NCBI RefSeq assembly: GCF_048323675.1
Contig: NZ_JBLWFK010000006.1
Location: 124,001 to 188,000, forward strand
Direction of reading: 5' to 3'
DNA from: Mangrovimicrobium sp048323675
GTDB taxonomy: Bacteria; Pseudomonadota; Gammaproteobacteria; Pseudomonadales; Halieaceae
Length of the DNA stretch: 64,000 nt
The position numbers and the translations under genes are program-made. This document shows, piece by piece, positions 16,230-25,706 of this stretch. Numbering within the stretch: the first letter of the stretch is position 1; each line of letters starts with the position of its first letter. The notes beneath the pieces were generated by a model that saw nothing but the letters and a program-made list of their open reading frames with translations, made no database searches and was not told the origin of the DNA.

Positions 16230-17252
16230 ATGAAACTGATTTTACGCTCCAGCTTCACCGTGCTGATCGCCCTGGGCACTCTCTGTGCCCAGTGGGCACA
16301 GGCGGCCAGCCCCAGCCCCGACCAGCTGCAGCAAGTGGTGGACGCGGCCTATGCCCGGTTCAAGGATGTGACCGATGGCAAGAACGCCGATTACATTCCG
16401 ATCCTCGCCACCGTGCCCAGCGATATGTTCGGCGTGGTTATCGCGACCAAAGACGGCAAGATCTACAGCGCCGGTGAACTCGACTACGTATTCTCCATCC
16501 AGTCTGTCTCCAAACCCTTTACCGCCTCGCTGATCATGCACGAGCAGGGCGCAAAAACCCTGCGCGAGAAGATCGGCGTTGAGCCCACCGGCCTGCCCTT
16601 CAACTCCAAGCTGGCGCTGGAACTCTACCCGGAACGCTCGGTGAACCCGCTGGTCAACGCCGGGGCAATTGCGGCGGTCAGCCTGGTGGAAGCCAGTAGC
16701 GAGGAAGAGCGCTGGCGCAAGGTGCTGGGCAACATCAGCGACTACGCCGGTCGCCCGCTCAATGTACTGGAGGAGGTCTATAACTCCGAGTACGAGAGCG
16801 CCTGGAGCAACCGCGGTATCGCCAACCTGCTGTACAACTACGGCCGCCTTTACAGCGACCCGGAGGAGGCCCTGCGGGTCTACACAAAGCAGTGTTCCAT
16901 CGGCATCAACACCGTGGACCTGGCGATGATGGGGGCCACCCTCGCCAACAGCGGCGTCAACCCGAAAACCGGCAAGCGCCTGCTGGATGCCGAGGACGTG
17001 CCGGAACTGCTGGCCATCATGGCTACCGCTGGCTTTTACGACGAGTCCGGTGAATGGATGTACAGCGCCGGCCTACCGGCAAAAACCGGGGTGGGCGGCG
17101 GTATCGTCGCCGTGGTGCCCGGCAAGTTCGCCATCGCCACCTTCTCACCGCCGCTCAATGAGGCGGGCAACTCGGTGCGCGGGATGAAGGCGATCCGCTA
17201 CATCGCCGGGGAACTGGGTGTAGGGCTGTACGGCCCCAACCACGAGGAATAA
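16230..17252 (+). CDS. glsA: Secreted glutaminase (GlsA family)
   Basis: This 340-aa glutaminase A-type serine-hydrolase-like enzyme hydrolyses glutamine to glutamate and ammonia. The catalytic S-x-x-K lies in SIQSVSKPF, followed by the family motifs VNPLVNAGAIA and a TGVGGGIVAVVPGKF block near the C-terminus. Unlike the cytoplasmic E. coli enzymes, it has an N-terminal signal peptide (MKLILRSSFTVLIALGTLCAQWAQA) and should be periplasmic or secreted. A 9-bp GC-rich hairpin lies 9 bases past the stop. It is probably monocistronic, 130 bases after the ABM gene. Confidence 0.92.
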   Translation: MKLILRSSFTVLIALGTLCAQWAQAASPSPDQLQQVVDAAYARFKDVTDGKNADYIPILATVPSDMFGVVIATKDGKIYSAGELDYVFSIQSVSKPFTASLIMHEQGAKTLREKIGVEPTGLPFNSKLALELYPERSVNPLVNAGAIAAVSLVEASSEEERWRKVLGNISDYAGRPLNVLEEVYNSEYESAWSNRGIANLLYNYGRLYSDPEEALRVYTKQCSIGINTVDLAMMGATLANSGVNPKTGKRLLDAEDVPELLAIMATAGFYDESGEWMYSAGLPAKTGVGGGIVAVVPGKFAIATFSPPLNEAGNSVRGMKAIRYIAGELGVGLYGPNHEE

Positions 17253-17261
17253 ACGGAAACG

Positions 17262-17284
17262 GGCCTGTGCGGCTCGCACAGGCC
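17262..17284 (+). terminator. Hairpin after the glutaminase gene
   Basis: A perfect 9-bp stem (GGCCTGTGC / GCACAGGCC) with a 5-base loop begins 9 bases after the glutaminase stop and ends 18 bases before the stop of the convergent gene. No T-run follows on either strand. Confidence 0.45.
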
Positions 17285-17301
17285 GGGGCCGCCAGAACGA
17301 A

Positions 17302-17739
17302 TCAGAGCCGGCGCAGGTAGAAAAACAGCGGGGCCGGCACCCCCTTGTAGTCCATCACCCCCAGAACGGTATCGTCATCGAAGGCGCGGAAATAATCGAT
17401 GACCGGATGCACATCGTAGATCATCGCGGTGGTCACGCCGCCGCGGTATTTCACCTCGCGCAGGGAGGCCTGTCCCATCACTTCGCTGATCTCTCGCCCT
17501 CCACCATCGGTGGAGACGATTATCGGGTACACCTGGTTCGGGTCCACAAACTTCTTCCCCACCCAGTTGAGCGCGGCGAGCCTGCCCTCGCCCGGGTGCC
17601 CGGTCGCGAGCAATCCGCCGGACCAGTCACCCTGCAGTTGCCCGGGTTCGACCGCGGCCAGGCTGTCGAAACAGGCGAAGAGTGCTTCCTCGTCGTAAGG
17701 GGCAGGCTTTTCCAGCAGGACTTCAAGTAGCGGGGCCAT
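17302..17739 (-). CDS. GXWXG / DUF4334 domain protein
   Basis: The 145-aa protein shows the GXWXG domain (LQGDWSGG followed by an HPGEGRL turn, LNWVGKKF at about 55-62) and then the DUF4334 region. The latter is recognisable by the pattern MIYDVHPVIDYFRAFDDDTVLGVMD and a terminal FFYLRR. This two-domain family is small and of unknown biochemical role; its members are often found near lipid metabolism genes. It is convergent with the glutaminase gene and is followed, on the same strand downstream, by nothing close. Confidence 0.8.
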   Translation of the reverse strand: MAPLLEVLLEKPAPYDEEALFACFDSLAAVEPGQLQGDWSGGLLATGHPGEGRLAALNWVGKKFVDPNQVYPIIVSTDGGGREISEVMGQASLREVKYRGGVTTAMIYDVHPVIDYFRAFDDDTVLGVMDYKGVPAPLFFYLRRL

Positions 17740-17866
17740 AGCGGATATCTCCGTAACAGCTATTCCTGGGGCATTCTGCCCCTACACACCGATGCGGGCG
17801 ACCACCTGCACTCGCACTGCCCGCAGTCGTGCGGCCGGCAAGCTGACATGATCGAAGTTCCCACGC

Positions 17867-19546
17867 CTACTCCCAGATCACCTTGCGCTGCATCTCCCGC
17901 CACTCCTCCGCGCGGTGCAGGTACCGGTCTTCGACGGCTTCGCGGCGCAACTTCATGGTCGGTGTCAGCATGCCGCTCTGGATGGTCCAGGGCTCGTTGA
18001 CGACCACGAGGTAGTCCAGCCGTTCGTGCTCCTCCAGGGACTGGTTGGTGCCCTCCACCAGGGCAGCCAGTTCCGATTCGATGCGTTCGCGGCCAGCGGC
18101 CAGATCCAGTTCCGGCGACAGTACCACCAGTGCGAAGGGCTGCGGCTCCCCCGGCCCGGTGGCACAGGACACCTCGACAAAGGGGTGGGCGGCAAGCTTG
18201 TTCTCGATCGGCACCGGGGCCACGTACTTGCCCTTGCTGGTCTTGAATAGCTCCTTTACCCGGCCGGTGATCTTCAGGTAGCCGTCATCGGAAATCACCC
18301 CCCGGTCACCGGTGCGGAAGAAGCCGTCCCCGGTAAGCAGTTCGTTCGATACCTCTTCCATGCGGTAGTAGCCCAGCATCTGGCCGGGACTTTTCACCAG
18401 CACCTCGCCGCTCTCGTCGATACGGCATTCGACTCCCGGCAGCGGCACGCCAACGTAACCGGGACGCGCGGCGCCGGGCGGCGAGGCGTGCGAGGTCGCG
18501 GCGTTTTCACTCATGCCGAACACGTCCAGCAGTTCCAGGCCGAGGCCGCGGTACCACTGCAGGATATTCGAGGGCATCGGCGCGGCCCCGGTAAAACACA
18601 GCCGCGCGGCGTCCAGTCCCAGTTGGGTAAGGATTTTCCTTTTCACCACCCCTGAAACCAGCGGCAGCGAAAACAACAGCCGCTGGCGAGATGGCGGGAT
18701 ATGCGCGTTCACCGTCTGGTAGAACTTGGTCCACAGGCGCGGCACGCTGAAGAAGCGCGTGGGACGCGCCCGCTTCAGGTCCGCTGCAAAGGTTTCCAGG
18801 GAGAGATTGAAAAACAGCGGGAAGCCAAAGACCAGCGAGGGCATCTCCACCGCCACCCGCTCGGCGACATGGGCCAGCGGCAGGTAGGACAGCATGCGAT
18901 CCGTCGGCGAGGGGTGCCACACCTCGGCAGTACTGCGGCAGGGCGCGGTCAGGGAGTGAAAAGAGTGCATGACGCCCTTGGGCCTGCCGGTGGTCCCGGA
19001 GGTATAGACGATGGTCGCCAGGTCGTCGACACCGCGGTGCTCGATGGTCGCCAGCGGCGGGTATTCGCGCTGGATGTTCTCCCAGGTCTGCCCGCGCACT
19101 TCCGGCGAATCCGGCAGGCGCACCAGCGGCATCTGTGCAGGAATAATTTCCCGTACCTCGTTCCAGCTGTCGTCCACCCCGCCGAGGCGGCCGACAAAGA
19201 ACAGGCCGGCGGCGCAGTGCTCAAGGATATACTGCGTCGTCTGCGCATTGAGCGTCGGGTAGATCGGCACGCTGACGTGGCCGGCCATCCAGATAGCGAG
19301 GTCGGCAATCACCCAGTGGGCGCAGTTCTTGCCCGAGAGGATAATGTTACTGCGCGGCGGCAAGCCGAGGGCAAGCAGGTAACTGGCCAACCGGCGCGCC
19401 TGCTCGTCGACCTGCCGCCAGCTCAGCTCGATGACACTGCCGTCGGCGAGCGGCTGGGTGAGGTAAGTGCTGTCGCCCTGTACCTCGACCCAGTGCGCAA
19501 GGGCGTGCAGCGGCGAGGGAAAGTCGAGCCTGGTCGCGGCGTTCAT
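17867..19546 (-). CDS. AMP-dependent acyl-CoA synthetase
   Basis: The 559-aa protein is an adenylate-forming acyl-CoA ligase. The P-loop-like A3 motif TIVYTSGTTGRPKGV is at about 178-192, followed by A5 (DVFGMSENAATSHAS) and A7-A8 (ELLTGDGFFRTGDRGV, DGYLKITGRVKELFK). It should activate a carboxylic acid to its CoA thioester with ATP. The ATG at 19546 shares one base with the TGA of the upstream acyl-CoA dehydrogenase, so the two are translationally coupled. This is the last gene of the minus-strand arm of the acyl-CoA island. Chain-length preference cannot be inferred. Confidence 0.92.
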   Translation of the reverse strand: MNAATRLDFPSPLHALAHWVEVQGDSTYLTQPLADGSVIELSWRQVDEQARRLASYLLALGLPPRSNIILSGKNCAHWVIADLAIWMAGHVSVPIYPTLNAQTTQYILEHCAAGLFFVGRLGGVDDSWNEVREIIPAQMPLVRLPDSPEVRGQTWENIQREYPPLATIEHRGVDDLATIVYTSGTTGRPKGVMHSFHSLTAPCRSTAEVWHPSPTDRMLSYLPLAHVAERVAVEMPSLVFGFPLFFNLSLETFAADLKRARPTRFFSVPRLWTKFYQTVNAHIPPSRQRLLFSLPLVSGVVKRKILTQLGLDAARLCFTGAAPMPSNILQWYRGLGLELLDVFGMSENAATSHASPPGAARPGYVGVPLPGVECRIDESGEVLVKSPGQMLGYYRMEEVSNELLTGDGFFRTGDRGVISDDGYLKITGRVKELFKTSKGKYVAPVPIENKLAAHPFVEVSCATGPGEPQPFALVVLSPELDLAAGRERIESELAALVEGTNQSLEEHERLDYLVVVNEPWTIQSGMLTPTMKLRREAVEDRYLHRAEEWREMQRKVIWE

Positions 19547-20688
19547 CAGAGGCTCCGGGCGATCAGCTCTTTCATGATCTCGTTGGTACCGCCGTAGATA
19601 CGTCCGGCGCGCGAATCGATGTAGGCCCGGGCGATGGGGTACTCGAGCATGTAACCGTAGCCGCCGTGCAGCTGTACGCCCTCGTCGACCACCCGGCAGA
19701 GCATTTCCGAGGTCCACAGTTTGGCGGCGGCGGCGGCCTCCGGCGTCAGCGCATTGTTCAACACCTGCTCGATGCAGCGGTCGACAAACACCTGGCCGAC
19801 GGCGATCTCGGTTTTCATTTCCGCCAGCTTGAAACGGCTGTTCTGGAAGTCCGCCACAGCCTGGCCAAAGACCTTGCGCTCGCGGGTGTATTCCAGCGTG
19901 GTGTCCAGCGCCGCCTGGGCGGTGGCCACGGAGAGGATTGCGATGATCAGGCGCTCCCAGGCCAGTTCGCGCATCAGCTGGCCGAAGCCCGCGCCTTCCA
20001 CCTCGCCCAGCAGGTTGCTTTGCGGCACGCGCACATTGTCGAAGAACAGCTCGCAGGTGTCCTGGGCCTTCATGCCCACCTTGTTGAGCGGTTTGGCCTT
20101 GGTGAAACCCTCGCGCCCGGCTTCCACCAGGATCAGCGACAGGTCTTTCGCGCCGGACCCACTCTCGCCGGTGCGGCAGACCACCACGGCGATATCGCAG
20201 AGATAGCCGTTGGTGATGAATATCTTTGAGCCATTGATGACGTAATCATCGCCGTCCTTCACCGCGGAAGTGCGGATCGACTGCAGGTCCGACCCGGTAC
20301 CAGGCTCGCTCATGGCAATCGACCCGATCGCCTCGCCGCTGGCCATTTTCGGCAGCCAGTGTTGCTTCTGCTCCTCGCGGCCGAAATTCAGGATGTAATT
20401 GGCGACGATGTCGGAGTGCACCGCAAAACCGGGCCCGGTGGCGCCGCAGTAGCTCTGTTCCTCCATCAGCACCGCGCTGTAGGAGCGGTCCACGCCGATA
20501 CCGCCGTAGGCCTCCGGCACGGTCAGGCAGAGCAGGCCCAGTTCGCCGGCGCGGTACCACAGGTCGCGGTCCACGTGCTGCTGGCGCTCCCAGGCCTCGT
20601 GAAAGGGGACGACTTCCGTCTCCATGAAACGGCGCACGGTGCGGCGGAATTCCTCGTGCTCGGGACCGTACAGGGTTCTCGGCAACAT
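19546..20688 (-). CDS. Acyl-CoA dehydrogenase
   Basis: This 380-aa FAD enzyme makes a 2,3-double bond in an acyl-CoA. The family motifs AMSEPGTGSD (125-134) and the C-terminal YGGTNEIMKELIAR are present. The usual C-terminal catalytic Glu position has Gly (YGGTN), and Glu245 in LAWERL sits where isovaleryl- and long-chain-type enzymes keep their catalytic base. That places it in the LCAD/IVD-like branch. It is coupled to the acyl-CoA synthetase downstream by a TGATG-type overlap. It shares the island with a second dehydrogenase at 24387-25541, with similar motifs but many substitutions, so the two probably act on different intermediates. Confidence 0.94.
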   Translation of the reverse strand: MLPRTLYGPEHEEFRRTVRRFMETEVVPFHEAWERQQHVDRDLWYRAGELGLLCLTVPEAYGGIGVDRSYSAVLMEEQSYCGATGPGFAVHSDIVANYILNFGREEQKQHWLPKMASGEAIGSIAMSEPGTGSDLQSIRTSAVKDGDDYVINGSKIFITNGYLCDIAVVVCRTGESGSGAKDLSLILVEAGREGFTKAKPLNKVGMKAQDTCELFFDNVRVPQSNLLGEVEGAGFGQLMRELAWERLIIAILSVATAQAALDTTLEYTRERKVFGQAVADFQNSRFKLAEMKTEIAVGQVFVDRCIEQVLNNALTPEAAAAAKLWTSEMLCRVVDEGVQLHGGYGYMLEYPIARAYIDSRAGRIYGGTNEIMKELIARSL

Positions 20689-20848
20689 CTGTTTCTACTC
20701 CTTTTCCAGGCGCCCTGTGCCGGCGCCGGGTGGCTATTTTCTGCGGGCCCTACAGCTTACGCCCGCCTTCCGGCCAGGAACAGCTGGCTGTCCCGGCCCC
20801 ACTGCCAATTCGCGTCGGGCTCGCATTCCAGCGCCCCGACCGCTGGAT

Positions 20849-20891
20849 AAAAAGCCCGTGAGCTGCCGCATGTCGGCGCGCAGCCCACGGG
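20849..20891 (-). terminator. Intrinsic terminator after TonB-dependent receptor gene
   Basis: On the minus strand a 12-bp stem (CCCGTGGGCTGC / GCAGCTCACGGG, one mismatch) with a 13-base loop is followed by GCTTTTT. It lies 14 bases after the stop of the receptor gene and separates it from the acyl-CoA dehydrogenase gene downstream. Confidence 0.75.
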
Positions 20892-20904
20892 AACCCCACC
20901 GTGA

Positions 20905-23232
20905 TCAGAACGACCCGCGCAGCGTCAGGCCGTAGGTACGCGGGAAGTACACGTAGGCGTTCGCATCGCCGCTTTGCAGGGGCGAATTGAAATGCTGGGT
21001 CACGAAACGCTCGTCGGAACAGTTCTGGCACCAGGCCGAGACACTCCAGACACCGGACATGGAGCGCAGGCCCAGGGTGGCGGTGTAGGTGGTCTGGTCG
21101 TCTTCCTTGAAGTCGTTGGAGGTGTTGGTATAGATCTCGCTCTTGTAGGACAGGCCGACCCGTCCGAACAGCGCCAGGTTGTCGCCCAGCGGCTGGTCCA
21201 TGTTCAGCGCCAGGTTGGACGCCCAGTCGGGCGCCCGGGCGAATTCGCGGTCCGCCAGGTTACCGATGATCGGGTCGTTGCCGAATTTCGCCTCCGCCAG
21301 GTGCACGACATCGAATTCCAGGGTGAAGGACTCGCTCAGCAGGAGCTGGTTCTCCAGCTCGAAGCCGTAGACTTCCGCATCCGGCGCGTTGTCGATGGAG
21401 AAGCGGGTGCCGAGGAATTGCGCCACCTGCAGGTCTTCGATGTCATTGTAGAAGGCCGCGAAATTCGAGCGCGCATGACCGCCGAGGTAGTCGGCCTTGA
21501 AGCCTATCTCGTAACCGTCCATGAATTCCGACTTGTAGGTCGGGTCCTCGGGAATTGCGCCGGGCGTAATTGCGGGGTTGTTGGCCACGGTACCCGCCGC
21601 GGTGTTGTCGATATTCACGCCGCCGGATTTATAGCCGCGGCTGTAGGACACGTAGGCCATCAGCGAATCGCTGAAGCGGTAGTCGAAGGCCAGCGAGCCG
21701 GTGAGCGCGCTGTCGTCGAATTTATCCTTGTACTCCGGGCCGGGCTGTACACCGAGCACGGTGAACACGGTGTTCGGGACCGGCGTGAAGTAGACCTGGT
21801 CCATCTGCCCTTCCTTCTCGTCCTCGGAGTAGCGCAGGCCCACGTTCATGCCGAAGCGCTCGGTAAAATCGAGGTTCCAGTGCATGAAGGCGGCGTAGCT
21901 CTTGCTGGAAGCGGGCATGTGGGATTCCGCCCAGATACCCGCGGTGGCGTCGGCGATGCCGGGGGGCAGCCCCTGGAACCCCAGCAGGGTATCCCAGTAA
22001 ACCTGCGCCTGGTCGCCCCAGACCAGTTGGTTGCCCGCGTCGATATCCTCGTCCGCGTAGTACAGGCCGAACACGTAATCCGCCGCGTCGAAGGGACCAA
22101 AGCCATCGAGGTCCCCGCTCAGGGTCAACTCCTGGGAAAACATCTCGGTTTCCAGGTACTCGTTGATACTGAAGATGTTGGCACCGGTGAAGTCCGCATC
22201 CATGTTGTCCTGTTCTATGCGCCAGTCGCGGTAGCCAGTGACCGAGTTCAGCACCTGGCCCCCGGGCAATTCCCAGTTCAGCGTGAGCACCGCGCCCTGG
22301 TCCTCGATCTGCTGGTCCGTATCGAAGCTCAACACCTGCTCGTAGTCGTCGAAATCCGCGGACGGCAGTTTCTTGCCGCGCGCCAGGATCAGCGCGTCGA
22401 TCAGCGGCTGGGTGGGTCCGTCGACGGCGTCCACCTGGCCGTAACAGCAGTTGTTCTGCTCGTCGGACCAGTCGAGGATGAGGTGGGCCTCGAAGTTGTC
22501 GGAGGGCGCAAACAGGAACTGGGCTTTCAACGCGCGCGGCTTGCGGTCGTTGTATTCGCCGCCGTTCGGGTTGTCGATGATCCCCTCCTGCTCGCCCCAC
22601 AGGCCCGCGACGCGCACGGCCATGGTTTCGCCCACCGGCAGGTTGAGGGCGCCGCGGACCATGCGCTTGTCGTAGCTGCCGACGTCGATGCTGTAGTCGA
22701 CGATCATCTCGTCCAGGGTCGGCGCGCGGCTGGTCAACAGCAGCGCGCCGGCACTGGTGTTCTTGCCGAACAGGGTTCCCTGGGGACCGCGCAGGATCTG
22801 CAGGCTGTCGATATCCAGCCAGTTCTGCATGGCCTGGCCGGCGCGGGTACGGTAGACGCCATCGACAAAGACCCCGACCGCGCCCTCGAAGGCCCGGCTG
22901 TTACCCACCGTACCGATACCGCGAATCAGGATATTCGCGCTGTTCGCGGCGCTGTTGGTGACGTCGAACTCGATGGTCGGGGATATCTGCTGGATGCCCA
23001 TGATGCTGTCGACCCGGGCCATTTCCATGTCGTAGGCGGACACCGCGGTGACCGCCACCGGTACGTCCTGCATGTTTTCCACCCGGCGCTGGGCGGTGAC
23101 CACCACTTCCTCCAGCTGGAAGGCCGTGCCGCCATCGGCGGCCGCTACCGGACCTGTGGTCAGCGCCGCTACCGCCGCGGCGAGCACGCCATTGGCCAGC
23201 GCGCGGTTTGAGGTATTCAGTTTGTTCGCCAT
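20905..23232 (-). CDS. TonB-dependent outer-membrane receptor
   Basis: The 775-aa precursor has a signal peptide (cleavage about residue 31, GPVAAADGG) and a TonB box just after it (LEEVVVTAQRR). A plug domain follows with LRGPQGTLFGKNTSAGALL near residue 150, then a 22-strand barrel ending YGLTLRGSF with the terminal aromatic residue. It belongs to the broad family common in marine and sphingomonad-type bacteria that import large organic substrates as well as iron complexes. Being among acyl-CoA genes, with no iron genes nearby, it may take up a hydrophobic carbon source (inference). An AGGAG ribosome-binding site precedes the ATG, and a terminator follows. Confidence 0.94.
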   Translation of the reverse strand: MANKLNTSNRALANGVLAAAVAALTTGPVAAADGGTAFQLEEVVVTAQRRVENMQDVPVAVTAVSAYDMEMARVDSIMGIQQISPTIEFDVTNSAANSANILIRGIGTVGNSRAFEGAVGVFVDGVYRTRAGQAMQNWLDIDSLQILRGPQGTLFGKNTSAGALLLTSRAPTLDEMIVDYSIDVGSYDKRMVRGALNLPVGETMAVRVAGLWGEQEGIIDNPNGGEYNDRKPRALKAQFLFAPSDNFEAHLILDWSDEQNNCCYGQVDAVDGPTQPLIDALILARGKKLPSADFDDYEQVLSFDTDQQIEDQGAVLTLNWELPGGQVLNSVTGYRDWRIEQDNMDADFTGANIFSINEYLETEMFSQELTLSGDLDGFGPFDAADYVFGLYYADEDIDAGNQLVWGDQAQVYWDTLLGFQGLPPGIADATAGIWAESHMPASSKSYAAFMHWNLDFTERFGMNVGLRYSEDEKEGQMDQVYFTPVPNTVFTVLGVQPGPEYKDKFDDSALTGSLAFDYRFSDSLMAYVSYSRGYKSGGVNIDNTAAGTVANNPAITPGAIPEDPTYKSEFMDGYEIGFKADYLGGHARSNFAAFYNDIEDLQVAQFLGTRFSIDNAPDAEVYGFELENQLLLSESFTLEFDVVHLAEAKFGNDPIIGNLADREFARAPDWASNLALNMDQPLGDNLALFGRVGLSYKSEIYTNTSNDFKEDDQTTYTATLGLRSMSGVWSVSAWCQNCSDERFVTQHFNSPLQSGDANAYVYFPRTYGLTLRGSF

Positions 23233-23309
23233 GAGATCAGTCTCCTGAGCTAGTTATAATTAGTTCTCTTGCCCCGGCGGGGCGGTCTTCCCGTTTCCTG
23301 GCTTTCTGT

Positions 23310-24353
23310 TCAATGGATGTTCTGTCGGGAAGCCCCCTCCTCCGCCGTCGCGCCAGCGTCGTTGCTGGCCAGCGTTCCGGCGGCAAACGCCGCATTCACC
23401 CGCTGCAGCTCAGCGCGCGCTTCGGTGACCATCCTCGCCAGCAGTTCAGCGCAGCTGGGGATGTCCTCGATCAGGCCGATAACCTGGCCGGCGGTCCAGA
23501 TACCGTCCTCGATGTCACCGCCTTCCAGCACTTTCTCGCGACCGCGCACGCCCGCGACCAGCGGTTGCAGGTCGGCGAAGTCGGTCGCGCCAGGCTGTCC
23601 CTCGATGGCCAGCACCTGCTCGGCGACACTGTTGCGGAAGACCCGGGCGGTGTTGCGCAGGCTGCGAAAAATCAGCGCGGTCTGGCGCTCGTCGGCATCC
23701 ACCATGGCCTGCTTGAGGTTGTGGTGCACCGGCGCTTCGCGGGTTGCCACGAAGCGCGTGCCCATATTCACGCCCTCGGCGCCGAGCAGCATCGCCGCCG
23801 CCATCTGCCGGCCATTGCCGATGCCCCCCGAGGCGACCATCGGAATGGACAGTTTCGCGGCCGCCGCCGGCAGCAGGACCAGGTTGGTGACGTCGTCTTC
23901 ACCCGGATGGCCGGCGCACTCGAAACCGTCCACGCTCACCGCGTCACAGCCGATCGCCTCGGCCTTCAGCGAGTGGCGCACCGAGGTGCATTTGTGGATG
24001 ACCTTGACGCCGTGCTGCTGGAACAGCGGCATGAACTCTTCCGGGCTGCGCCCGGCGGTCTCCACGATGCGCACACCGCCATCGATGGCCGCCTGCGCGT
24101 ACTCCGCGTAGGGGACCGGGTTGATCGTCGGCAGCAGGGTCAGGTTGACGCCGAACGGCTTGTCCGTAAGGTCGCGGCAGCGCTGGATCTCCCGGTAAAG
24201 CTCCTCAGGGGAGGGCTGGGTCAGCGCGGTGAGAATGCCGAGCCCGCCTGCATTGGATACCGCTGAGGCGAGTTGGGCGCGACCGACCCACATCATCCCC
24301 CCCTGGATGATGGGCACCTCGATTCCCAGCAATTCGGTGATACGCGTACGCAT
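23310..24353 (-). CDS. Nitronate monooxygenase-family FMN protein
   Basis: The 347-aa TIM-barrel protein matches the 2-nitropropane dioxygenase/nitronate monooxygenase family: PIIQGGMMWVGRAQLASAVSNAGGLG at the N-terminus, CAGHPGEDDV with the active-site His, and the FMN phosphate-binding VASGGIGNGRQMAAAMLLGAEGVNMGTRF. In catabolic islands such proteins often replace or accompany enoyl-CoA reductase-like steps, so true nitronate oxidation is not assured. It lies 33 bases downstream of the acyl-CoA dehydrogenase gene at 24387-25541 in the same orientation and is probably co-transcribed with it. The N-terminal half has no gap or frameshift. Confidence 0.88.
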   Translation of the reverse strand: MRTRITELLGIEVPIIQGGMMWVGRAQLASAVSNAGGLGILTALTQPSPEELYREIQRCRDLTDKPFGVNLTLLPTINPVPYAEYAQAAIDGGVRIVETAGRSPEEFMPLFQQHGVKVIHKCTSVRHSLKAEAIGCDAVSVDGFECAGHPGEDDVTNLVLLPAAAAKLSIPMVASGGIGNGRQMAAAMLLGAEGVNMGTRFVATREAPVHHNLKQAMVDADERQTALIFRSLRNTARVFRNSVAEQVLAIEGQPGATDFADLQPLVAGVRGREKVLEGGDIEDGIWTAGQVIGLIEDIPSCAELLARMVTEARAELQRVNAAFAAGTLASNDAGATAEEGASRQNIH

Positions 24354-24386
24354 TAGTTTCTCCTCTGCCCCGCCTGTGCCTTCCGC

Positions 24387-25541
24387 TCAGGCATCGCGGT
24401 AATCCAGGCCCATCTTGCGCGCGATGATTTCGCGCATGATCTCGCTGGTGCCGGCGTAGATGCGGGAAATACGGGCATCGGCATAGCGCCGGGAAATCAG
24501 GTACTCGTCCATGTAGCCGGCACCGCCGTAGAACTGCAGGCACTGGTCGACCACCCTGCCCTCCAGCTCCGAACAGAACAGTTTGACCCGCGCCGCGTCC
24601 TCGGCGGCCAGCGCGTCCCTGTTCAGCTCGGTCACGCAACGGTCGAGGTAGACCTGGGCGATGTCGATCTCGGTCTGCAGGCTGGCGAACTGGAAGCGGG
24701 TGTTCTGGTAACTGGCCACCGGACGGCCGAACACCAGGCGCTCGCGGGTGTAGTCCAGGGCCTCGGCCATGGCGGCGCTGGCATTGGCCAGCGAGCAGGT
24801 GGCGCTTTGCACCCGTTCCTCGGCGAGGTTCTCCATCAGGTAGTAGAAACCGCGGGCCGGATCGCCCAGTGCGTTGCCCCTGGGAATCCGCACACTGTCG
24901 AAGAACAGCTCGGCGGTGTCCTGGGCCTTCATGCCCAGCTTTTCCAGGTTGCGGCCGCGGGAGAAACCTTCCATTCCGCGCTCCACCAGGAACAGGCCTA
25001 TAGCGCGGTCACCGGCAGCGGGGTTGCGCGCGGCCACGACGAAGAGGTCGCCGATAATTCCGTTGGAGATATAGGTCTTGGTCCCGCTCAGGCGCCAGTG
25101 GTCGCCGCAATCCTCGACCCGGGTTTTCATCGCGGCGAGGTCGGAACCGGTATCGGGCTCGGTCATGGCAATGCCGAGAATGGTCTCGCCGCTGATGCAG
25201 CCGGGAAAGAAGCGTTGTTTCTGCTCTTCCGAGGCCAGCCGGCCGAGGTAGCGGCCCACCAGCCGGTTGTGGGTGCTGAGGAAAATATCGCCACAGGCGA
25301 CCCGGTAGAGTTCCTCGATCAGGATCTGGTCGTAGCGGAAATCGTTGATGCCCAGGCCGCCGTACTGCTCATCACCCCACATGAACAGGAAGCCCTGCTC
25401 CCCCGCCTTGCGGAAGATGTCGCGGTCCACCGCGCCCTGGCGGCGCCATTCGTCCATATGCGGAACCGCTTCGGCCTGCAAAAAACGGCGGACCGATTCG
25501 CGGAACATATGGTGCTCGTCGTGGAACTCGCTGCGCTGCAT
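24387..25541 (-). CDS. Acyl-CoA dehydrogenase
   Basis: The 384-aa protein shows AMTEPDTGSD, WRLSGTKTYISNG, and a C-terminal YAGTSEIMREIIARKMG, all typical of acyl-CoA dehydrogenases. A Glu in NLAEERV corresponds to the base used by the LCAD/IVD-like group, as in the paralogue at 19546-20688. It is the first gene of the minus-strand arm and faces a TetR gene divergently across a 165-base region. That region holds a candidate operator at 25582-25602. It is probably co-transcribed with the nitronate-monooxygenase-like gene. Confidence 0.94.
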   Translation of the reverse strand: MQRSEFHDEHHMFRESVRRFLQAEAVPHMDEWRRQGAVDRDIFRKAGEQGFLFMWGDEQYGGLGINDFRYDQILIEELYRVACGDIFLSTHNRLVGRYLGRLASEEQKQRFFPGCISGETILGIAMTEPDTGSDLAAMKTRVEDCGDHWRLSGTKTYISNGIIGDLFVVAARNPAAGDRAIGLFLVERGMEGFSRGRNLEKLGMKAQDTAELFFDSVRIPRGNALGDPARGFYYLMENLAEERVQSATCSLANASAAMAEALDYTRERLVFGRPVASYQNTRFQFASLQTEIDIAQVYLDRCVTELNRDALAAEDAARVKLFCSELEGRVVDQCLQFYGGAGYMDEYLISRRYADARISRIYAGTSEIMREIIARKMGLDYRDA

Positions 25542-25581
25542 TTCTTATCCTCATTCGCGACTGGAATGCATCCTAGATAAT

Positions 25582-25602
25582 TTACTTGTTTGTTGCAAGC
25601 AT
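25582..25602. promoter_or_regulatory. Candidate TetR operator in divergent region
   Basis: TTACTTG and CAAGCAT form imperfect 7-bp arms (5 of 7 pairs, including the inner CTTG/CAAG) around a 7-base spacer, the same 7-7-7 layout as the palindrome at 5678-5698. The site lies 41 bases from the acyl-CoA dehydrogenase start and 105 from the TetR start. Confidence 0.35.
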
Positions 25603-25706
25603 GTTTTAGTGCTAATCTTCTCCGCGAGTGGGGGCAGCAGAGACCTGCGCCGGCAATTGACGGATACTCGGGCTTCCCCCACCACGGCAATAAAGAGGAA
25701 TTTTCA

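Noticed and set aside
20974..23211. 745-codon plus-strand frame opposite a TonB receptor gene
   Set aside because: Antisense to a well-supported receptor gene, and the product is Gly/Val/His-rich with no recognisable family.
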